From: Streptomyces sp. SKN60
GTDB taxonomy: Bacteria; Actinomycetota; Actinomycetes; Streptomycetales; Streptomycetaceae
Direction of reading: 5' to 3'
Assembly (NCBI RefSeq): GCF_026236535.1
Contig: NZ_JAHTMW010000003.1
Location: 310,001-374,000, forward strand
DNA: 64,000 bases
Numbering within the stretch: position 1 is the first letter of the stretch; every line of letters begins with the position of its first letter. The notes beneath the pieces are model-generated. The model ran no database searches. It worked only from the letters and a program-made list of their open reading frames with translations, and was not told where the DNA came from. Made by a program: the position numbers and the translations under genes. Shown one piece after another: positions 58,409 to 64,000 of the stretch.

Positions 58409-59047
58409 TCAGCGGAGCCCGGTCAGGCGGGCCGAGACGACGACGTTGCTCTCGTAGCCGCCGTCCGGCGAATAGCGGCCGCCGCAGGTGATCAGGCGGA
58501 GCTCGGGGGCACCGGTGGCGCCGTAGACCCGTGCGGCCGGGAAGTCGTCCTTGGGGACGACCTCGATCCCGTACACCGTGAAGACCGCCGTCCGGCCGTC
58601 CGTGCGCGCGATCTCGACCCGCTTGCCGGTGGCGAGCGCCCCGAGGTCGTAGAAGACGGCCCGGCCGGCGGGCACGTCGACATGGCCGACGACGACGGCG
58701 GTGCCGCGCTCGCCGGGGGTGACGGCGCCGGTGAACCAGCCGGCGAGGTTGCGGTCGTACGGGGCGGGGGCCTCGATCCAGCCCTCGGCGTCCAGGCCCA
58801 CCCGGGTCACCGGCGCGTCGATGCGGACGGACGGCACCCTGACGCGTACGGGCGGCGAGGCGGGCAGCGGATCGGCGGTCGTCGCGGCGTCGGCGGCCCG
58901 GCCGGCCGCGGCGGCCGTCGCGGGCTGCGGCGGGCCGTCGGCGGGCCACTCCCCCGCCCCGCCGCGCACCAGGTGCACGCCGATCAGGAGGACCACGGCG
59001 ATCACGCCCCAGGCGCCGCGGCGCCCGTGCCCTTCCGAGCCCTGCAC
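58409..59047 (-). CDS. Class F sortase
   Basis: A 212-aa sortase of class F, the actinobacterial type that attaches proteins to the cell wall. One N-terminal membrane helix (GAWGVIAVVLLIGVHLV) and a low-complexity linker lead to the catalytic beta-barrel. The triad is His122 in VVVGHVDV, Cys188 in LITCGGRYS, and an Arg in VVVSARL. Other family marks are IDAPVTRVGLDAEGWIEAP and NLAGWFTGAVTPG. Downstream of the surface-protein gene, 103 bp away in the same direction, so the two probably work together. Confidence 0.93.
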   Translation of the reverse strand: MQGSEGHGRRGAWGVIAVVLLIGVHLVRGGAGEWPADGPPQPATAAAAGRAADAATTADPLPASPPVRVRVPSVRIDAPVTRVGLDAEGWIEAPAPYDRNLAGWFTGAVTPGERGTAVVVGHVDVPAGRAVFYDLGALATGKRVEIARTDGRTAVFTVYGIEVVPKDDFPAARVYGATGAPELRLITCGGRYSPDGGYESNVVVSARLTGLR

Positions 59048-59095
59048 GTGTCTGCCGCCCCTTCGCGTCGGATCTGTGCCGGAGATGGCGCTCCC

Positions 59096-59124
59096 CCGCC
59101 CCGGACCTCGTCACACCGGGGCGG
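59096..59124. terminator. Hairpin between surface protein and sortase genes
   Basis: Arms ccgccccgg (59096-59104) and ccggggcgg (59116-59124) with an 11-nt loop, 26 bp beyond the surface-protein stop. It may reduce read-through into the sortase gene. Confidence 0.65.
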
Positions 59125-59150
59125 AGGAGCCGTCTGGGAGACCGGCGGGT

Positions 59151-59834
59151 TCAGGACCCGTCGGTGCCGGTGGGTTCGCGGCGGCGCATCAGGACCACCG
59201 CGGCGCCGAGCGCGCCGGCGATGAGGACGCCGCCGGTGACCGTCTCGGTGGTGCCGATCCCGTCCGTGCCGCCGCTGCCGAAGCCGGCCCTGACGCCCTT
59301 GCGGGCGCCGGTGGACGTGTCGGGCTTGTGCCCGCCGCCGCCCGCGATGGTGAGGGTGGTGGTGCCGCGCTCGCCCTTGCAGTCGAACGTGACCTCGTAC
59401 TGGGCGCCGACCTTGGCGTCGAAGTCGACGGTGGCGGTGCCCTGGTGACCCTCGTTCAGGGTGACGGTGTCGAAGACCCCGGACTCGACCTTCACGCTGG
59501 GCACCTCGCAGCCGTCGGCCTTGAGGGTGACGGTGCCGCCGGGCGCCACGGTGGACGGGGTGACGGAGAAGCCGAAGGACGTGATGTTGTGCCCGGTGCC
59601 GCCGTCCTTGGGGGCCGTGTCCTTGGGGAACGCGTCCTTGGGCGGGGCGCCGCCGCCGTCGTCCTTCGGGGCCGCGTCGTCCTCCTTGAGCAGCAGCTCG
59701 TCCTTGAGGAGGCCGAGGTCGGCCGGGCCGAAGCCCCCGTCGTCCGCGGACGCCCCTGGCGCGGCGAGGACCAGGGCGGCGGTCGCGAGGGGGGCGAGCA
59801 GGGCGGCGGAAGCGGCGGCGCGTATCGCGCGCAT
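59151..59834 (-). CDS. Membrane-anchored surface protein, possible sortase substrate without LPXTG
   Basis: A 227-aa exported protein. Residues 1-30 are a signal peptide (AAPGASADD), followed by a Lys/Asp/Pro-rich repeat zone (LLKEDDAAPKDDGGG, PPKDAFPKDTAPKDGG), an Ig-like domain with two Cys (VKADGCEVP-type and VTFDCKGER) and a C-terminal membrane helix (GGVLIAGALGAAVVL) ending in MRRRE. This is the order of cell-wall sorting signals, but no LPXTG or LAXTG is present; the nearest is TTETVTGG. GGAGGA precedes the ATG. Next to the class F sortase. Confidence 0.83.
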   Translation of the reverse strand: MRAIRAAASAALLAPLATAALVLAAPGASADDGGFGPADLGLLKDELLLKEDDAAPKDDGGGAPPKDAFPKDTAPKDGGTGHNITSFGFSVTPSTVAPGGTVTLKADGCEVPSVKVESGVFDTVTLNEGHQGTATVDFDAKVGAQYEVTFDCKGERGTTTLTIAGGGGHKPDTSTGARKGVRAGFGSGGTDGIGTTETVTGGVLIAGALGAAVVLMRRREPTGTDGS

Positions 59835-60004
59835 GGGGGTCCTCCAGATGACGCGAGGGCGGACGCGGAGCTCACGCTCCGCGGCGGGCCGATTGCGGGC
59901 CCTCGTCGCGTTCGAAGCTAGGCGCGCCCCGGGTGCCCCGCCACCGGGCTCCGCCGATCGGGTCAACCGCCCGCGGACCGGCCGAGAACCGCCCCCGGCC
60001 TCCG

Positions 60005-60949
60005 CTACGGCACCCGGACGACCTGGCCCGCGTAGGAGAGGTTGCCGCCGAAGCCGAAGAGCAGCACCGGCGCACCGGAGGGGAGTTCGCCGCGTTCGAC
60101 CAGCTTGGCGAGGGCGAGCGGGACGGAGGCGGCGGAGGTGTTCCCGGAGTCGACGACATCGCGGGCGACGACCGCGTTGACCGCGCCGATCTTCGCGGCG
60201 AGCGGCTCGACGATCCGCAGGTTGGCCTGGTGGAGCACCACTCCGGCCAGCTCCTCGGGGCGGACGCCGGAGCGCTCGCAGGCCTGGCGGGCGAGGGCGG
60301 GCAGCTGCTGGGTGGCCCATCGGTAGACGCTCTGGCCCTCCTGGGCGAAGCGCGGCGGGGTGCCCTCGATGCGGACGGCGTGGCCCATCTCGGGGACCGA
60401 GCCCCACAGCACCGGGCCGATCGCACCGGTGTCGGTCTCGGTCGCCTCGACGACCGCGGCGCCCGCGCCGTCGCCGACCAGCACGCAGGTGGTGCGGTCG
60501 GACCAGTCGACCACGTCGGTCATCTTGTCGGCGCCGATGACCAGGGCGCGGCGGGCGCCGCCGGCCCGGATCGCGTGGTCGGCGGTGGCGAGGGCGTGGG
60601 TGAAGCCGGCGCACACCACGTTGAGGTCCATGGTGGCGGGCGAGCCCATGCCGAGGCGGGCGGCGACCCGGGCGGCCGTGTTCGGCGAGCGGTCGATCGC
60701 GGTGGAGGTCGCGACGAGCACCAGGTCGACGTCGTCGGGGCCGAGACCGGCGGCGGCGAGGGCCTTGGCGGCGGCGTGCGCCGCGAGTTCGTCGACCGGC
60801 TCCTCGGGTCCCGCGATGTGCCGGGTGCGGATGCCGACCCGGCTGGTGATCCAGTCGTCGCTGGTGTCGACCAGGGTGGCGAGGTCGTCGTTGGTGAGCA
60901 CCTTGGCGGGCTGGTAGTGCCCGAGCGCGGCGATACGAGTGCCGGTCAT
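60005..60949 (-). CDS. 3-oxoacyl-ACP synthase III (FabH-like)
   Basis: A 314-aa ketosynthase III. Catalytic residues are Cys113 (LNVVCAGFTHAL), His240 (VVLHQANLRI) and an Asn in SGNTSAASVPLAL; the N-terminus SDDWITSRVGIRTRHI is typical. It joins an acyl-CoA starter to malonyl-ACP. ATG 60949 gives the family N-terminus TGTRIAALGHYQP; the frame opens 18 codons earlier. It is not inside a fatty-acid or polyketide cluster here, so it could provide starter units for either. FabH proper may be another gene. Confidence 0.92.
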   Translation of the reverse strand: MTGTRIAALGHYQPAKVLTNDDLATLVDTSDDWITSRVGIRTRHIAGPEEPVDELAAHAAAKALAAAGLGPDDVDLVLVATSTAIDRSPNTAARVAARLGMGSPATMDLNVVCAGFTHALATADHAIRAGGARRALVIGADKMTDVVDWSDRTTCVLVGDGAGAAVVEATETDTGAIGPVLWGSVPEMGHAVRIEGTPPRFAQEGQSVYRWATQQLPALARQACERSGVRPEELAGVVLHQANLRIVEPLAAKIGAVNAVVARDVVDSGNTSAASVPLALAKLVERGELPSGAPVLLFGFGGNLSYAGQVVRVP

Positions 60950-61203
60950 CCCGGGACCCCCTCGGTCGTTCGATGGTCGGTGCGTGGCGGCCGCGTGACG
61001 CATGGTGATGCTGATGCGCCGTTGCGGCAGCGGGAGGACCCAGTCTTGTCAGCGACTGATGGGTAACCGGTGACGTAAACCACCAAGATTCACCCGAAGT
61101 GCCTGTTCGACCGTGACAAGAGGAGAATGGCCCGGTCAGGCCCCTGGGGGCGATCCGCGGGGACAGTGCCGTCCCCGCTCGGACGGAAAACGGTGCAGCG
61201 ACC

Positions 61204-62052
61204 ATGGGACGGGTCACGGAGCGACGGCGTGTGGTGCGCATACGGGGCGGGGCGGTCAGCACCCGGCCGGACACCCTGGTGGCGGAGGAACCGCTGGAGA
61301 TCCGGCTGAACGGGCGGCCGATCGCCATCACCATGCGCACGCCCGGCGACGACTTCGCGCTCGCGGCCGGCTTCCTGGTCAGCGAGGGGGTCCTCGCGGC
61401 GGCCTCGGACGTGCGGAACATCGTGTACTGCGCGGGGGCGACGGCGGACGGCGTCAACACGTACAACGTGGTGGACGTGCAGCTGGCGCCGGACGTCGTG
61501 GTGCCCGACATCTCCCTGGAGCGGAACGTCTACACGACCTCGTCGTGCGGGCTCTGCGGCAAGGCGAGCCTGGACGCGGTGCGCACCACCGCCCGCTTCC
61601 CGATCGCCGACACGCCGCCGCTGCGGCTGACGCCGGAGCTGCTCGCGGCGCTGCCGGAGCGGCTGCGCGCGGCGCAGAAGGTCTTCGACCGGACCGGTGG
61701 GCTGCACGCGGCGGCGCTGTTCTCGGAGGACGGCGAACTGCTCGACGTACGGGAGGACGTGGGCCGGCACAACGCGGTCGACAAGCTGGTCGGGCGGGCG
61801 CTTCAGGAGGGCCGGCTGCCGCTGGAGCGGGCGGTGCTGCTCGTGTCCGGGCGGGCCTCGTTCGAGCTGGCGCAGAAGGCGGTGATGGCGGGCCTTCCGG
61901 TGCTCGCGGCCGTGTCGGCGCCGTCCTCGCTCGCCGTGGACCTGGCGCAGGAGTCGGGCCTCACGCTGGTCGGCTTCCTGCGCGGGCAGGACATGAACGT
62001 GTACGCGGGCGAGCACCGGATCGAACTGGAGACGGCGGCCCCGGCGTCCTAG
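61204..62052 (+). CDS. fdhD: Formate dehydrogenase accessory sulfurtransferase FdhD
   Basis: A 282-aa FdhD protein, which transfers sulfur to the molybdenum cofactor so that formate dehydrogenase becomes active. Seen are the CxxC pair in [54 protein letters not shown] and [30 protein letters not shown]. No formate dehydrogenase gene is in the window. The 254-bp region upstream, shared with the fabH-like gene, holds no obvious palindrome and no strong ribosome site. Convergent with the 2Fe-2S protein gene. Confidence 0.95.
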   Translation: MGRVTERRRVVRIRGGAVSTRPDTLVAEEPLEIRLNGRPIAITMRTPGDDFALAAGFLVSEGVLAAASDVRNIVYCAGATADGVNTYNVVDVQLAPDVVVPDISLERNVYTTSSCGLCGKASLDAVRTTARFPIADTPPLRLTPELLAALPERLRAAQKVFDRTGGLHAAALFSEDGELLDVREDVGRHNAVDKLVGRALQEGRLPLERAVLLVSGRASFELAQKAVMAGLPVLAAVSAPSSLAVDLAQESGLTLVGFLRGQDMNVYAGEHRIELETAAPAS

Positions 62053-62085
62053 TCCTTCCTCGTTCCTCCCAGTCCTTCGTCCTTC

Positions 62086-62469
62086 CTAGTTCTTCGGCGG
62101 GTCGATCATCTGGAGTTCCAGGGTGGCCGGCGGCGGTACGAGGCCGGGGCCGCCGGCCTCCGTCCAGGCCAGGACCTCGTCGAGGCAGTCCTGGTCGGCG
62201 CTCCAGCCGATCCACGCGGCCCGGCCGCCGCGCCGCCGCCCTTCGGTGGACGGCTGCACGACGAGCACGTTCGCCTGCGCGCAGGGTCCGAGGCAGTCGC
62301 TGGTACGGACGACCAGCCGGCCGCCGGATTCCGCGGCGGCGGCCCGGAGCCGGGCCAGCTGGCCGTCGTGGTCCTGGCCGGGGTTCTTGCGGGCGTCGCC
62401 GCAGCAGCAGCCGCGGCACACCACGAGGGAGCAGGGGCGGGCCCCGTACCGTATCGGCACCCGGGTCAC
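62086..62469 (-). CDS. Thioredoxin-like 2Fe-2S ferredoxin
   Basis: A 127-aa protein of the thioredoxin-like [2Fe-2S] ferredoxin family. The cluster Cys candidates are in CRGCCCGDARK (three Cys in a row of five positions) and DCLGPCAQANVLVVQP. The last Cys pair matches the family ending. GTG 62469 overlaps the stop of the upstream isochorismatase-like gene (GTGA). Convergent with fdhD, 33 bp apart; a role in formate oxidation electron flow is possible but unproven. Confidence 0.88.
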   Translation of the reverse strand: MTRVPIRYGARPCSLVVCRGCCCGDARKNPGQDHDGQLARLRAAAAESGGRLVVRTSDCLGPCAQANVLVVQPSTEGRRRGGRAAWIGWSADQDCLDEVLAWTEAGGPGLVPPPATLELQMIDPPKN

Positions 62470-62987
62470 TCGGCGCCGGCCAGGATGATGGCGTCGGCCG
62501 GGGTGACCGTGCCGAGGCGCGGGAAGTCCAGCTGGACGGAGGCGCGGTGCTCGTCGGCGGTGAGGGCGGTCATGGCGTCCTCGGCGAAGACGAGCTCGTA
62601 GCCGAGGTCTCCGGCGGCGCGGGCGGTGGACTCGACGCCGAGGTTGGTGGCGATGCCGCCGAACACGAGGGTCGTCGCCCCGTGCTTCCGCAGCAGTTCG
62701 TGCAGTCCGGTGTCGTGGAAGCCGCCGATGGTGCGCTTGACGACGATCTCGTCGCCGGGGTGTACGAGGTCGGCGACGAGGTCGCTGCCGGGCGGCTGGG
62801 TGTCGACGCCGGGACGTTCCACCCGGATGTGGACGACGGGCGCGCCGGCGGCCCGGAAGGTCTCGGCGAGCCGGCCGGCCGCGGCGAGCACGTCGCTGCC
62901 GGGGCGGGGGGCGAGGGGGAGCGCGACGATGCGTTCCATGAGGTCGACGAGGACGAGCGCGGTGCGGCCGGGATCGAGTGCGGGCAT
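62466..62987 (-). CDS. Isochorismatase-fold hydrolase lacking the catalytic cysteine
   Basis: A 173-aa protein of the isochorismatase/nicotinamidase fold. Asp (LVDLMERI) and Lys (IVVKRTIGGF) of the usual triad are present, but the Cys of GxxTxxCV is replaced: FGGIATNLGVESTARAAGDLGY. Without this Cys, nicotinamidase-type amide hydrolysis is unlikely; a Gly at this place is found in PhzD-type isochorismatases, which hydrolyse vinyl ethers. The start ATG 62987 fits the family; the frame opens earlier. Coupled to the 2Fe-2S gene by overlap. Confidence 0.85.
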   Translation of the reverse strand: MPALDPGRTALVLVDLMERIVALPLAPRPGSDVLAAAGRLAETFRAAGAPVVHIRVERPGVDTQPPGSDLVADLVHPGDEIVVKRTIGGFHDTGLHELLRKHGATTLVFGGIATNLGVESTARAAGDLGYELVFAEDAMTALTADEHRASVQLDFPRLGTVTPADAIILAGAE

Positions 62988-63117
62988 GGGAGCACCGTAT
63001 CGGGCCCGATGATCTTCCCGGGGCGGGTGGGGTGCGATCCCGGCCACGGGCGGGTGCGGGGGCCCGGGCGCGGGCGGGGGCTGGTGTCGGGCTCGGGTGC
63101 GAGCGGCGCCGGGGCGG

Positions 63118-63687
63118 TCAGGCCCCGTGGGTCCGTACGTGGACGTGGCCGTCGCGGGGGTAGGCGGGCGGCGCCGCGGGCAGGATCCCGCCGAGTACGT
63201 AGCCGCACTTCTCCGCGACGCGGCAGGACGCCGTGTTGTCCACCTGGTGCAGGAGCTCCAGGCGGGTCAGTCCGGCGCCTGCGAAGGTGGCGAAGGCCCA
63301 GTCCGTCAGGGCCTCCAGGGCCCGGGGCGCCACGCCGCGGCCACGGGCGTGGGCGGCCGTCCAGTAGCCGACCTCGGCGGACGAGGCGCCGGGGGCGAGG
63401 CCGTTGAGGACCGCGTGGCCCACCACCCGTTCCGCCGCGCCCTGTTCGCGGGGCTCCAGGACGGCGAACGCGAAACGCGTGCCCGCCTCCCGGCCCCGCC
63501 GCTGCGTGCGGATCCAGTCGGCCGCGCCCGCCTCGTCGTCCACGGCCATGCTCGTCCAGCGGCGCAGGGCGGCGTCCTGGCCCAGCTCGACCAGGGCGGG
63601 GGCATCGGCCGGCTGCCAGGGGCGCAGGACGAGGGCGGGGGCCGTGGGTGTGGCGTCCGAGGTGATCCGTGCGGCGATCTTGTCCAT
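63118..63687 (-). CDS. GNAT acetyltransferase, RimJ/RimL-like
   Basis: A 189-aa GNAT acetyltransferase. It has LVLRPWQPADAPALVELGQD, FAFAVLEPREQGAAERVVGHAVLNGL, the acetyl-CoA segment AEVGYWTAAHARGRGVAPRALEALTDWAF and LTRLELLHQVDNTASCRVAEKCGYVLGG, the RimJ/RimL pattern. Substrate could be a protein N-terminus or a small molecule. It starts 9 bp after the stop of the symporter-like gene on the same strand, so the two are likely one operon. Confidence 0.9.
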   Translation of the reverse strand: MDKIAARITSDATPTAPALVLRPWQPADAPALVELGQDAALRRWTSMAVDDEAGAADWIRTQRRGREAGTRFAFAVLEPREQGAAERVVGHAVLNGLAPGASSAEVGYWTAAHARGRGVAPRALEALTDWAFATFAGAGLTRLELLHQVDNTASCRVAEKCGYVLGGILPAAPPAYPRDGHVHVRTHGA

Positions 63688-63696
63688 CGGTGGAGC

Positions 63697-64000
63697 CTAC
63701 GGGGCCGGCACCGCGATCCGCTCGTCGTTCGCCCCGGTCGGCTCCGCCGCCTCCGGGTCGCGGGCCCGGCGGCGGGCGATGACCGCGCAGACCATCAGCT
63801 GCATCTGATGGAACAGCATCAGCGGGAGCACGGCGAGCGAGGCCTGCGCGCCGAACAGGACGCTGGCCATGGGCAGTCCGGCGGCCAGGCTCTTCTTCGA
63901 GCCGGCGAACTGGATCGCGATGCGGTCGCCCCGGCCGAAACCGAGCCGCTTCGCGCCGTACCAGGTCAGCCCCAGCATCACGGCGAGCAGCACCGCCTCG
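63697..64000 (-). CDS. Bile acid:sodium symporter-family transporter, C-terminal part (cut by window edge)
   Basis: The last 100 residues of a membrane protein; the rest lies beyond base 64000. Seen are a membrane helix LLAVMLGLTWYGAKRLGF, the block DRIAIQFAGSKKSLAAGLPMASVLF typical of YfeH-like SBF transporters, a second helix pair (AVLPLMLFHQMQLMVCAVIA) and a short acidic tail. Family substrates include bile acids and other organic anions; none can be assigned here. The frame is open to the end of the window. Confidence 0.82.
   Translation of the reverse strand, partial: EAVLLAVMLGLTWYGAKRLGFGRGDRIAIQFAGSKKSLAAGLPMASVLFGAQASLAVLPLMLFHQMQLMVCAVIARRRARDPEAAEPTGANDERIAVPAP

Noticed and set aside
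62053..62085. Pyrimidine-rich repeats of agtccttc between fdhD and the 2Fe-2S gene
   Set aside because: Too short and irregular to support a function; no hairpin forms.
1..64000. A secondary-metabolite gene cluster
   Set aside because: Only an isolated FabH-like synthase, methyltransferases and one efflux pump are present; no PKS, NRPS, terpene or RiPP core gene is seen.

Overview
The window is a 64 kb piece of a very GC-rich actinobacterial chromosome, almost certainly Streptomyces. The signs are the strong third-position G/C codon use, frequent GTG and some TTG starts, an SsgA-like sporulation protein, a WhiB protein, an XRE/DUF397/anti-sigma-like ATPase cluster of the abaA type, many secreted polysaccharide- and protein-degrading enzymes, class F sortase, and short intergenic spaces with GC-rich hairpin terminators. 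I see no phage, transposon or CRISPR array. Most of it reads as conserved chromosome rather than an imported island.

Layout. 1-1.0 kb: 3' end of a Tex RNA-binding protein. 1.07-7.7 kb: a secreted beta-glucan degradation locus, with GH30 and GH3 genes in one operon and a divergent GH16 gene; the GH30 and GH16 enzymes carry near-identical ricin-type lectin modules. 7.8-10.6 kb: a tightly overlapping ABC-F / 2-phosphosulfolactate phosphatase / helical-repeat operon. 10.7-14.2 kb: a small secreted protein and two divergent secreted peptidases (M14 and M1). 14.3-21.6 kb: acetyltransferase/TetR pair, MpaB-like oxygenase, an orphan ATP synthase subunit-b paralogue, sphingomyelinase C, a macro-domain protein and a frameshifted alpha/beta hydrolase. 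21.8-27.1 kb: signalling genes, namely a NarL-type two-component pair, a GyrB-like protein that has lost its ATPase residues, a SpoIIE-type phosphatase and a MerR regulator.

27.0-34.3 kb: fatty-acid beta-oxidation genes (fadB, fadA, acyl-CoA dehydrogenase, alpha-methylacyl-CoA racemase) facing a trans-acting enoyl reductase-like gene. 34.3-38.2 kb: small enzymes, endonuclease V, a BNR-repeat protein, an iron-sulfur protein and an ssgD-like gene. 38.2-40.1 kb: a second ABC-F gene with a WhiB7/WblC-like promoter and a 250-nt leader. 40.3-45 kb: acyl-ACP desaturase, a WhiB protein, an IclR regulator and a divergent NHEJ polymerase/ligase pair. 45-53.5 kb: a drug-efflux MFS protein with a fused winged-helix tail, YchJ, GNAT, APH and VOC proteins, a GH4 glycosidase and an M64 peptidase. 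53.6-57.5 kb: abaA-like regulatory cluster and methyltransferases. 57.6 kb: tRNA-Leu(GAG). 57.7-64 kb: class F sortase and a membrane-anchored surface protein, a FabH-like synthase, fdhD with a 2Fe-2S protein, an isochorismatase-fold protein, GNAT, and the end of a bile acid:sodium symporter-like gene.

The most unusual items are the GyrB-like pseudo-ATPase next to the SpoIIE-type phosphatase, the regulated ABC-F leader, the orphan AtpF paralogue, the MFS-winged helix fusion, and a recurring promoter layout in which a TAGNNT-type -10 box sits 6-8 nt from the ATG, suggesting leaderless mRNAs for at least eight genes.
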